Program-made: the position numbers and the translations under genes
NCBI GenBank assembly: GCA_963796155.1
Contig: CAWCKT010000046.1
Span: 1 to 64,000 of the forward strand
DNA length: 64,000 nucleotides
Origin: AP-15 sp963796155
Lineage (GTDB): Bacteria > Pseudomonadota > Alphaproteobacteria > ATCC43930 > CGMCC-115725
Reading direction: 5' to 3'
Notes under the pieces: model-generated
Told to the model about the DNA's origin: nothing
Seen by the model: only the letters and a program-made list of their open reading frames with translations
Databases searched by the model: none
Shown here: piece by piece, positions 18,620-26,308 of the stretch
Position numbering within the stretch: the first letter of the stretch is position 1
Layout of the letters: every line of letters starts with the position of its first letter

Positions 18620-19177
18620 TTCGTCCCGTTCGCCCCCGATTATCGAGCCGCACCGTGAGCGGCCGTAGTCCCCGCTTCTACCGCACGCGCCGATCTGCCG
18701 CCCCCCTTGCAATGCCCGGCCGCGACAAACGGGAAACGCGAGCTTTTGCCAACTACTTATCGATCGGCGATCGATACAGCGCACACGCCAATTTCAATTC
18801 AGAGAATACTATCGACGGGCAATTCCGAGTCAATCGAGCCCATAAGCGAAGCCGGTCTTTTCTGCCAACTGTGATCCATAGGCAACAGTGGCAGAAAGGC
18901 GACAGCCTGTTAAACTTCAAGTTGGTCGGTGTAGCGGTACGGTTAGGCTGGCTCGTAGGGTACCCGCCGGCAATCGACGAAGGCGGTCCCGATGACGGCG
19001 GCTCCGTCCTGACCTCCGAAATGCGATGGTTGACCGGCCGATGCGGTTCTGTTAACGATGCAGCGATGCTAACCGAGCGCTTCGAGCTTCGACTTACCGG
19101 CTCGGCGTCCTAACGGGCGCCGGTCCTCGTTACTGTTCCCCTGTTCGGGAACCCCCATTGCCGCTCGGTTAGTTCGG

Positions 19178-19273
19178 ATGTCCCGCTCAATTGATCCTGT
19201 CACCTTCTTCGGCGCCCCCTCCCAGGACGGACGTCTTCTCCACCTGCGACTTAGGGGGCGGCCGGTGATGTAG
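19178..19273 (+). promoter_or_regulatory. Candidate leucine leader peptide for leuA
   Basis: A 31-codon frame reads MSRSIDPVTFFGAPSQDGR and then LLHLRLRGRPVM before TAG. Four leucine codons (CTT, CTC, CTG, CTT at 19235-19252) fall within six consecutive codons, just before a GC-rich hairpin that encloses the stop. This arrangement resembles amino-acid attenuation leaders and sits 80 bases upstream of leuA. Against it, no good ribosome-binding site is seen and no U-run follows the hairpin. Confidence 0.35.
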
Positions 19274-19288
19274 GTCAGCGCCGGCCGC
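19258..19288 (+). promoter_or_regulatory. GC-rich hairpin between candidate leader and leuA
   Basis: Perfect eight-base arms GCGGCCGG (19258-19265) and CCGGCCGC (19281-19288) have a 15-base loop in which TGA/TCA can extend pairing. The leader stop codon TAG lies in the loop. A T-rich CTTTCT follows, which is a poor terminator tail. It may act as a pause or attenuator hairpin. Confidence 0.4.
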
Positions 19289-19352
19289 GACTTTCTCCGA
19301 TCGCAAAAACCTCGCCGCCGACATGGGGCGGTCCCTGCAGCTGGAGTTTCTG

Positions 19353-21032
19353 ATGTCCGCCATGCCCATTCACAAATACCGGCCCTTTCCGCCCGTCGCC
19401 CTGCCCGATCGAGCCTGGCCGACGCGCGTCATCGACCGCGCGCCGCAATGGTGCAGTGTCGATCTGCGCGACGGCAACCAAGCTTTGGTCGAGCCGATGG
19501 GACCCGACCGCAAACGGCGGATGTTCGATCTCCTGGTCAAACTCGGTTTCAAGGAGATCGAGGTCGGCTTCCCGGCGGCCTCGGAGACCGATTTCGCCTT
19601 CGTTCGAGAACTCATCGAGCAGCGGCTCGTGCCTGACGACGTTACGATCCAGGTGCTGACGCAATCGCGCGGCGAATTGATCGAGAAAACTTTCCAAGCG
19701 ATCTGCGGTGCGCGGCGCGCGATCGTCCACCTCTACAATTCGACCTCGGAGCTGCAGCGCCGGGTCGTCTTTGGCCTCGACAAACCAGGCATCATCGACA
19801 TCGCGGTGAGCGGGGCGCGGCTCATCCGTGATCTTGCCGACAGCGCAGCGGAGACCGAGATCGTCTACCAGTATTCGCCAGAGAGCTTCAGCGGGACGGA
19901 GCCCGATTTTGCGGTGGAAATCTGCGAGGCGGTCATGGATGTCTGGCGGCCGACGCCGGACAGGAAGATGATCCTCAACCTGCCGGGCACGGTCGAGATG
20001 GCGACCGCCAATGTCCATGCCGACCAGATCGAATGGTTCGGCCGCAACATCCGCGCCCGCGACAGCGTCATCCTCAGCCTGCACCCGCACAATGATCGCG
20101 GCACCGCGGTTGCGGCCACCGAGCTCGCGCTGATGGCGGGGGCCGAGCGCGTCGAGGGAACCCTCTTCGGCAATGGCGAGCGCACCGGCAATGTCGATAT
20201 CATCACCTTGGCGCTGAACCTGTTCAGCCAGGGGGTCGATCCCGGCCTTGTCATCACCGACATCGACGATATCGTGCGCACCTGCGAGCACTGCACTCAG
20301 CTTCCCGTTCACCCGCGCCACCCGTATGCCGGTGAGCTCGTCTATACGGCGTTTTCGGGCTCGCACCAGGACGCGATCAAGAAGGGTTTCGAGGCGCTCG
20401 CCAAGCGCAACGACACGCTGTGGGAGGTGCCCTATCTGCCGATCGATCCGAAGGATCTCGGCCGCACCTACGAGGCGGTGATCCGGGTCAACAGCCAGTC
20501 GGGCAAGGGAGGGGTCGCTTATGTGCTGAAGGCCGATCACGGGCTCGACCTGCCGCGCGGCCTGCAGATCGAATTCAGCAAACGGGTGCAAGAGGTCGCC
20601 GATCGCACCGGAAAAGAGCTCACCGGCGCCGACATCTGGTCGCTCTTCGAGGAAACCTATCTGCGCCAAGACGGCATCGGGCTCGTCAATTACAACTTGT
20701 TGCCGGAACCGCGGCTCGGCGAGCGCCGCATCGCTGCGACGATTACGGTCGAGGGCGTCGAACGCCGGATCGAGGGCGTTGGCAACGGGCCGATCGCAGC
20801 CTTCGTCGACGCGCTGCGGCGCGATTGCGGCATCGAGCTGACCGTTCTCGACTACCACGAGGACGCGATCAGCGCCGGTGCCGATGCAGGCGCGGTCGCC
20901 TATATCCAGATCCGCGACAACGGCGCGGGCACCCTGTACGGCGTTGGTATGGACAGCGACATCGTGACCGCCTCGTTGCGGGCCGTCGCCAGCGCCGCTA
21001 CCCGCATCACGCGACGCGGTCACCCTGCCTGA
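19353..21032 (+). CDS. leuA: 2-Isopropylmalate synthase
   Basis: First committed enzyme of leucine synthesis; condenses acetyl-CoA with 2-oxoisovalerate. It is the long LeuA form (about 559 residues) that begins KYRPFPPVALPDRAWP. Catalytic-domain motifs are SVDLRDGNQALVEPM, the metal-binding SLHPHNDRGT and FGNGERTGN. A regulatory LeuA dimer domain follows (GVERRIEGVGNGPIAAFVDAL). GGAG (19343-19346) lies six bases before the ATG at 19353, so I prefer it to 19323. The 3' end overlaps the convergent TPP-enzyme gene by 26 bases. A candidate leader peptide lies upstream. Confidence 0.96.
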   Translation: MSAMPIHKYRPFPPVALPDRAWPTRVIDRAPQWCSVDLRDGNQALVEPMGPDRKRRMFDLLVKLGFKEIEVGFPAASETDFAFVRELIEQRLVPDDVTIQVLTQSRGELIEKTFQAICGARRAIVHLYNSTSELQRRVVFGLDKPGIIDIAVSGARLIRDLADSAAETEIVYQYSPESFSGTEPDFAVEICEAVMDVWRPTPDRKMILNLPGTVEMATANVHADQIEWFGRNIRARDSVILSLHPHNDRGTAVAATELALMAGAERVEGTLFGNGERTGNVDIITLALNLFSQGVDPGLVITDIDDIVRTCEHCTQLPVHPRHPYAGELVYTAFSGSHQDAIKKGFEALAKRNDTLWEVPYLPIDPKDLGRTYEAVIRVNSQSGKGGVAYVLKADHGLDLPRGLQIEFSKRVQEVADRTGKELTGADIWSLFEETYLRQDGIGLVNYNLLPEPRLGERRIAATITVEGVERRIEGVGNGPIAAFVDALRRDCGIELTVLDYHEDAISAGADAGAVAYIQIRDNGAGTLYGVGMDSDIVTASLRAVASAATRITRRGHPA

Positions 21033-22761
21033 TCTCGACCGTGCGGTTGTCGACCGCCGGTAGCATGCGGGCGGGATCGCGAGTGACGACGATATCGAGC
21101 ACGGTCGGGCGGGTGCGCTCGGCGAGGCCCTCGCGCAGCGCCGCGCCGAGCCGCTCCGGATCCTCGACGCGGATGCCGCCGCAACCCATCGCGCGGGCGA
21201 TCGCCGCATAATCCATCTCTACGAGATCGGAGGATTGGTAGCGGCCGCGGAACATCGCGTGCTGCAACGCCTTGACATAGCCCGAGGCGGCATTGTTGAC
21301 GACGACGATCGTCAGCCCGATCCCGGCGCGCCGCGCGGTCTCGAGCTCGCCCAGCATCATGTTGAACCCGCCATCGCCGGTGATCGCGACGACCGGGGTT
21401 GCCGGGGCCGCGAGCGCCGCCCCAATTCCGCCGGGCAACCCATAGCCGATCGACGCCAGACCGCGGTCCGGGATGAAATGCCGCCCGGGCGACTTCGTGT
21501 CGTAGAGGAGCCCGGTCCAGTGGCCGGCAAATCCGCCATCGGCGACCAGGATACTGTCTGCCGGCAACGCGTCGTTGAGCTCGCGGCAGAGCCGTGCCAT
21601 GTGGATCGGCCGCTCGCTCGAATCGAGCCGTGGCGCCGCCTCTTCCCGCCACGCCGCCATCCGGGTGGGGATTTCTCCGATATAATCGGCGCGGGCGGCG
21701 CGAGCCTGCCTGGCCTCGTCGGCGAGCGCTTCGGCGAGATCCTCGAGCCCGGCCCGGGCGTCGCCCCACAGCGCCACCGTGGCTGGCCGGCAGCGGCCGA
21801 TCTCCTCGGCGAGGATGTCGAGGTGAATGAGCGGTATGCTCTCCGGCGGCAGGACATAACGCTTGGTGGCGATCTCGCCGAGCTTGCAGCCGATGACGAG
21901 AAGACAGTCCGAAGCCTCGATCAGCTCGTTGGCGATCCGTGAATAGCGGCCGAACAGCCCGACCGAGAGCGGATGGGTGCAGGCGATCGCTCCCTTGCCG
22001 CTCATCGTGTGGGCGACAGGGATCGATTGCGCCTCGGCAAAGGCGAGCAGCGCCTCGTATCCCGCCGAGAGATGGATGCCGCCGCCGACAAGGATCAGCG
22101 GCCGTTTGGCATGCCCGATCAGCTCGGCGGCGCGGGTGATGTCGGCCCGGTCGGGCCGAACGCGCCGAGCCGGTGCGCTCAAGGTCGTCGGATCGATCGC
22201 GAAATCCTCGGCGGCAAAGTCGTGCTCGCCATGGCAGACATCCTCGGGTACGTCGAGCAATACCGGGCCCGGCCTGCCCGAGGTTGCCACCGCGAACGCG
22301 CGACGCAGCAGCTCGGGGACCCGGCTCGTCAGCTCGACCCGGATCAGCTCCTTGACGGCCGGCCGCAAAATCTCCGCCTGCCGGCATTCCTGAGTCATGT
22401 TCTTCCAGGAATGCGCGCGGTTGGTGTCGCCGGCGAGCGCGATCATAGGCGTCCCGGCGTTCAACCCTTCGATCAAGCCGGTCACGAGGTTGGTGGCACC
22501 CGGGCCGAGCGTGCCGTCGCAGACCCCGGGTCGGTTGGTGACCCGGGCGTAGGCCTCCGCGGCAAAGGCACCGCACCGCTCGTCGTTGATCAGAAAGTGC
22601 CGCATGCCGAGCTGGGCCAGCGCGTCGTAAAAGGGCAGGAGCTGAAACCCGCCCATCCCGAACATTGGCCCGACACCCGCGAGCCGGAGCATCTCGGCGA
22701 GCGCCCGCCCGCCGTTCATGCGGCCCGCGGGTCGGTTGCTTATCCGCTCGGTGTCGGTCAT
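21007..22761 (-). CDS. Thiamine-diphosphate-dependent enzyme, acetolactate-synthase-like
   Basis: A 584-residue three-domain TPP enzyme. The N-terminal PYR domain has the proton-relay Glu in NDERCGAFAAEAYAR (E61) and GPGATNLVTGL. The central domain has RPLILVGGGIHLS. The PP domain has the cofactor motif GDGGFNMMLGE followed 24 residues later by VVNN. It resembles large subunits of acetolactate synthase, but no small subunit is adjacent and the exact 2-oxoacid chemistry cannot be deduced. Its ATG overlaps the stop of the preceding two-domain gene (ATGA), which implies a functional pair. Confidence 0.88.
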   Translation of the reverse strand: MTDTERISNRPAGRMNGGRALAEMLRLAGVGPMFGMGGFQLLPFYDALAQLGMRHFLINDERCGAFAAEAYARVTNRPGVCDGTLGPGATNLVTGLIEGLNAGTPMIALAGDTNRAHSWKNMTQECRQAEILRPAVKELIRVELTSRVPELLRRAFAVATSGRPGPVLLDVPEDVCHGEHDFAAEDFAIDPTTLSAPARRVRPDRADITRAAELIGHAKRPLILVGGGIHLSAGYEALLAFAEAQSIPVAHTMSGKGAIACTHPLSVGLFGRYSRIANELIEASDCLLVIGCKLGEIATKRYVLPPESIPLIHLDILAEEIGRCRPATVALWGDARAGLEDLAEALADEARQARAARADYIGEIPTRMAAWREEAAPRLDSSERPIHMARLCRELNDALPADSILVADGGFAGHWTGLLYDTKSPGRHFIPDRGLASIGYGLPGGIGAALAAPATPVVAITGDGGFNMMLGELETARRAGIGLTIVVVNNAASGYVKALQHAMFRGRYQSSDLVEMDYAAIARAMGCGGIRVEDPERLGAALREGLAERTRPTVLDIVVTRDPARMLPAVDNRTVEIRQGDRVA

Positions 22762-23586
22762 GCGCGTCTCCCCCGTTCAGCCGCGACGCGGCGGGTAATC
22801 GCAACGAATTCACGCGCGCCCATGCCGGGAACGATCCCGAGCGCCGCGGCGCGGGGGTTGACCCGGCTCAGGATACCGTCCGCATAGGTCGATCGCGCGT
22901 CGCCTATCCGTGCGCTCGCCGCGGAGACCGTGCCGGCCGCGATACCGCGGGCCTCGAGCGCCGGAAGGCGGGTCACGCCGGCCTCGTCGATCCCGATCCC
23001 GGCATCGTTGAAGAGGGCGGCGAGCGCATCGTATTTGAGCGCGGTGTCCGGCCTGCCGCCGAGAAGGCCGCCATGCGATCCGGTAACGACGACCGCTCCG
23101 ACATGCTCGGAACCGACCAGCGAGGCAGAGTCGAGCGCCCAGACCGCAGGCGGGTCGGGGATAAGGACAACAGAGCCTTCGCGCTCGGCGGGTGGTTCGC
23201 GCCCGCCCGGCACGGCTCGCTGCAACAAGGCCGCCGCGTCTCGGCAAGGCATACCGGGGCGGCAGCCGAGCGCCACCGCCGCGGCATTGGCCTGCGAAAC
23301 GAGCCCGCGCGCCATCATGTCGGCGCCGTCGCCGATGCGCGCGGTATCGTACCCGACGGCGGCGGCCGGGATGCCGTAACCCTCCCAGGTAATCGAGTCC
23401 GGCGATCCCGGCCTGGTCGCGCCCGACCCCGGCATCGTTGAAGATCGCCGCGGCGACGCGCAGCTTGGCCGCGAGATAGGCGGCGTAGATGCCGCCGTGG
23501 GAGCCGTTGACAACGACGGCATCTGCCGCCTCGGGCCCTACGCGGGTGATGCTGTCGGCGATCACGATCGGCGGCAGGTCGGGCAA
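22758..23586 (-). pseudogene. Tandem-duplicated-domain protein coupled to TPP enzyme, frameshifted
   Basis: Unrecognised family. The protein contains two homologous copies of one domain of about 110 residues. Copy 1 shows AVVVNGSHGGIYAAYLAAK, AAAIFNDAGVGRDQAGI and YDTARIGDGADMMARG. Copy 2 shows AVVVTGSHGGLLGG, LAALFNDAGIGIDEAGV and ASARIGDARSTYADG. Copy 1 changes frame at about 23384, where CTGGGAGGG appears in place of the expected CTGGAGGG (one extra G). Without the insertion the copies read straight through. The start is uncertain; a TTG at 23586 follows GGGGAGGGAG. The stop overlaps the start of the TPP enzyme by four bases. Confidence 0.7.
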
Positions 23587-23671
23587 CGCTCCCTCCCCTA
23601 CTGAGGCGACCCGACCATCATGCCGAGCGACACGGGTGGAGAACAAGCAGGAACGAGGTCTGCTCAGCGAA

Positions 23672-23714
23672 CTCCTTTTCCCTGCGGCTCGGGAAAACTC
23701 AGGGAAAAATTTGC
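23672..23714. repeat. Palindromic repeat, copy B (TTTTCCCTG / CAGGGAAAA)
   Basis: Inverted copy of the unit at 1953-1997. It contains TTTTCCCTG (23676-23684), an inner GGGAAAA, and CAGGGAAAA (23700-23708). It is followed by the A/T-rich palindrome TTTGCAATTGCAAA. It lies in the gap between two reverse-strand genes. Confidence 0.55.
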
Positions 23715-23814
23715 AATTGCAAAAAATATCCCGGTTTATCAGATATTTGTGGTTTAAATGAGCACTCCGGCAGGGAAACGGCAGGGGAACTCGGCGAGCG
23801 ACGCCGCCTTGTGC

Positions 23815-24246
23815 CTAATGCTGCCCGCCGCCGGGCTGGGCGCGTGCGGCGGCTTGCTGCCGATAATTCTCACGCTGCTTCTCGCGCCAGGCGGCACGCT
23901 CCTGCGCGTCGAGCGTGCCATCGTGATTGGTGTCGATCTGGTCGAAGCGCTCGCGATAAAGCCGGTCGCGTTCGGCGTCGGGCATCGCCGCCAGCTGGTC
24001 GTAATAGGCTTTGCGGCTCTCGAGGCTCGCTCTCTCGAATGCCGTAAGGCCGGGGGATGCGAGTTGCCGCGCCAGCCGCGCTTGCCGTTGCGCGAGATCG
24101 TGGAGCCGGAAATCGCGATATTGCTCGAACGTGATCGCTTCGCTCGCGGCGGGTTGCGTCGCCGCGCGTTGTGCGGCTGCGGGCAAATGCCACCACGCCG
24201 CGGTCACCAGGGTGGCAATGACGGCCGCTAACGTCCATGGTCTCAT
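23815..24246 (-). CDS. Secreted single EF-hand protein
   Basis: A 143-residue exported protein. The signal peptide is MRPWTLAAVIATLVTAAWWH plus LPAAAQ. A Gln/Arg-rich helical middle follows, and then one canonical calcium loop, DTNHDGTLDAQE, with ligands D105, N107, D109, T111 and E116. The ATG at 24246 is preceded by AAGGAGA with a good spacer, which excludes the much longer upstream frame to 24684. The C-terminal tail is Ala/Gln/Gly-rich. Similar EF-hand proteins in proteobacteria are of unknown function, probably periplasmic calcium sensing or binding. Confidence 0.8.
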   Translation of the reverse strand: MRPWTLAAVIATLVTAAWWHLPAAAQRAATQPAASEAITFEQYRDFRLHDLAQRQARLARQLASPGLTAFERASLESRKAYYDQLAAMPDAERDRLYRERFDQIDTNHDGTLDAQERAAWREKQRENYRQQAAARAQPGGGQH

Positions 24247-24372
24247 CAAGGGTCTCCTTGCTCGCGTCCCCTTGCTGCATAGAACACAACGTGAACGGCG
24301 CTGGCAAGCACTTTCTTTAGGGGTACCAGTAAAAATCAGCACAGCGAGCGGTTGTGTGGAGGGGCCGGTAAA

Positions 24373-25224
24373 ATGACATCGGCGGTGAAAGTCAAAACTG
24401 GGTTCAAGCTTGCCGAGCTCGATCTCGAGCGCCGGCTCGCCGACGAGGCGGGCTATCAGCAGAAGCTGCGCAAGCTGCAGATCGCGATGCTCGAGCTCGA
24501 GGAGATCTACCGGGTCGAGCGACGGCGCGGGATCATCGCGCTCGAGGGCTGGGATGCCTCGGGCAAGAGTGGTGCGATCCAGCGCCTGATCGAAAAGCTC
24601 GACCCGCGCTGGGTGCAGGTCTGGTCGATCGGCAGGCCCACCCCGGAGGAGCAAGGTCGGCATTATCTCTGGCGCTTCTGGCAAAGACTGCCGCCACCCG
24701 GCCAGATCGCGATCTTCGACCGCACCTGGTACGGCCGGGTCCTCGTCGAACGCGTCGAGGGGCTCGCCCGCCCGAAAGAGTGGCGGCGTGCCTATGACGA
24801 GATCAACGCGTTCGAAAAGATGCTCGTCGATGACGGCGTCCGGCTCGTCAAATTATTCCTGCATATCTCCGACGCGGAGCAGCTCCGGCGTTTCCGCGAA
24901 CGGATCGCGACGCCGACCAAGCATTGGAAGATGAGCGCCGAGGACATCCGCAACCGGGCGCACCGTCGCGACTATCTCTCAGCACTCGATGATATGTTCG
25001 CGCTGACCTCGACCGCCGCGGCGGCGTGGTACGTCGTCCCGGCCGATTACAAATGGTTCGCCCGTGTCGCTCTGGCGAAGACGGTGGTCAAGGCGCTCGG
25101 CAAAGGGATCGCCCTCGGGCCCCCTGCCCTCGACCCCGCAGTCGTCGAGGCAGCGGAGCAAATCATGAGCCGCAAAGAAATGGCCGCACTCGGCCTGGCA
25201 GAGCCGGGGCGAGCGAAAGACTGA
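24373..25224 (+). CDS. Polyphosphate kinase 2 family protein
   Basis: Phosphotransferase that uses polyphosphate to phosphorylate nucleotides. From the ATG at 24373 it has 283 residues, the length of a one-domain PPK2. The Walker A-like loop is GWDASGKS (residues 59-66, with GKS where many members have GKG). The lid/Walker B region DRTWYGRVLVERVEG starts at D116, and later blocks KHWKMSAEDIRNRAHR and WYVVPADYKWFARV are typical. Whether it prefers ADP, GDP or AMP cannot be told. GGAGGGG precedes the ATG. It converges on the next gene with a shared hairpin. Confidence 0.9.
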   Translation: MTSAVKVKTGFKLAELDLERRLADEAGYQQKLRKLQIAMLELEEIYRVERRRGIIALEGWDASGKSGAIQRLIEKLDPRWVQVWSIGRPTPEEQGRHYLWRFWQRLPPPGQIAIFDRTWYGRVLVERVEGLARPKEWRRAYDEINAFEKMLVDDGVRLVKLFLHISDAEQLRRFRERIATPTKHWKMSAEDIRNRAHRRDYLSALDDMFALTSTAAAAWYVVPADYKWFARVALAKTVVKALGKGIALGPPALDPAVVEAAEQIMSRKEMAALGLAEPGRAKD

Positions 25225-25241
25225 GCCGTCTGGGCTCAGTC
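25219..25241. terminator. Bidirectional hairpin terminator candidate
   Basis: GACTGAGCC and GGCTCAGTC form a nine-base perfect stem around GTCTG. It overlaps the stop codon of the PPK2 gene on one strand and of the dehydrogenase gene on the other. No strong U-run is present on either side. Confidence 0.5.
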
Positions 25242-26207
25242 GCGCAATTCGGGGACGATCCAGAACGGCTTCTGGCCGCGCGCCACGCGCTCGAAATTGT
25301 CGAAGGCGTTGCGCCAGCGCTTCCAATGATTGTCCCAGGTCGGCCCGGCGCCGTGCGGGCTGAAGATCGCATTCTTCAGGGTGAACAGCTCGTGGTCGGG
25401 CTTCGGCGGCTCTTCGACCATGACGTCGAGCCCGGCGCCGAGGATCTTCTCGTCGCGCAGTGCGGCGTAGAGCGCCTTTTCGTCGACCACCGGACCGCGG
25501 CAGGTGTTGATCAGGATCGCCGTCGGCTTCATCATCGCCAGCTCGCGTTCGCCGATCAGGCTGCGCGTCGACCGGTCGAGCGGCACATGCAAGGTGACGA
25601 TGTCGGAGGTCTTCAACAGCTCGGGGAACAGCGCAAACCGCACGCCGAGCGCATCCTCCTGGTCGCCGGTCAGCCGGTGGATGTCGTAATACTTGATGTG
25701 CATGTCGAAGGCTTTCGCGCGGCGGGCGACCTTCTTGCCGATATTGCCTAGGCCAATGATGCCGAGCGTCTTGTCTTCGAGCTCGTAGAGCTTGTAAGAA
25801 TTGAAATCATTGCCGCGCCAGCGGCCGGAGACCACACCCTCGTGCTGCCAGATCAGCTTGCGACAGACCGCCAGCATCAGCAGCATCGCGTGCTCGGCCA
25901 CCGCCGTCGCATTGGCGCCGCCATTGTTGCAGATCGGCACCCCGGCCGCCCGCGCCGCTTCGAGATCGTAGGTGTTGTAGCCGGCGCTCAAGGTCTGCAC
26001 GATCCTAAGCTTGGGTGCGGCTTGGTAGAACTCCGGACCGTGTTTGAACTGACCGGCGCCGATGTAATATTCGGTGTCCTTCAGCAAGTCGAAGAATTCA
26101 GGTCTGCCGTGCGGGGCGCTCTTGAGCTCCCAGCCGGTCGGCAGCAGCTCATATGCGATCGCGAGGGTCTCTTCGGAATGAGTGCCGGGTGTCAGAATAC
26201 GAGGCAT
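25236..26207 (-). CDS. D-2-hydroxyacid dehydrogenase (NAD-binding)
   Basis: Reduces or oxidises 2-oxo/2-hydroxy acids and belongs to the glyoxylate/phosphoglycerate dehydrogenase superfamily. The protein starts MPRILTPGTHSEETLAIAYE at 26207, just after GAGGAGA. Motifs: NATAVAEHAMLLMLA, the Rossmann GIIGLGNIGKKVA, the catalytic Arg in LINTCRGPVVDE, the Glu region VMVEEPPKPDHELF and the His in IFSPHGAG. It is divergent from the FMN-dependent hydroxyacid oxidase gene, so both may serve one 2-hydroxyacid pathway. The substrate is not defined. Confidence 0.92.
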   Translation of the reverse strand: MPRILTPGTHSEETLAIAYELLPTGWELKSAPHGRPEFFDLLKDTEYYIGAGQFKHGPEFYQAAPKLRIVQTLSAGYNTYDLEAARAAGVPICNNGGANATAVAEHAMLLMLAVCRKLIWQHEGVVSGRWRGNDFNSYKLYELEDKTLGIIGLGNIGKKVARRAKAFDMHIKYYDIHRLTGDQEDALGVRFALFPELLKTSDIVTLHVPLDRSTRSLIGERELAMMKPTAILINTCRGPVVDEKALYAALRDEKILGAGLDVMVEEPPKPDHELFTLKNAIFSPHGAGPTWDNHWKRWRNAFDNFERVARGQKPFWIVPELRD

Positions 26208-26308
26208 GTTGCGTCTCCTCTTCGGGGGATTGTCGCGCAGTGTTGGCAAGAGCGGCATCGTAGCGATACCTTGCCTTCGTCGTCAAATCAGCGCGAAAGA
26301 AGGAAGCC

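Larger units (their letters stand above)
18620..19352. other. Gene-poor region upstream of leuA
   Basis: Some 730 bases without a convincing large gene. The part 18750-18960 is A/T-richer than the flanks. Two short hairpins, ACCGGC/GCCGGT (19096-19124) and GTTCCC/GGGAAC (19135-19152), precede a 31-codon frame and a longer hairpin described separately as a possible leucine attenuator. Confidence 0.5.

Noticed and set aside
18586..19113. 175-codon + strand frame upstream of leuA
   Set aside because: It overlaps the hypothetical gene on the other strand, has no ribosome-binding site, signal or motif, and an A/T-rich middle with random composition.
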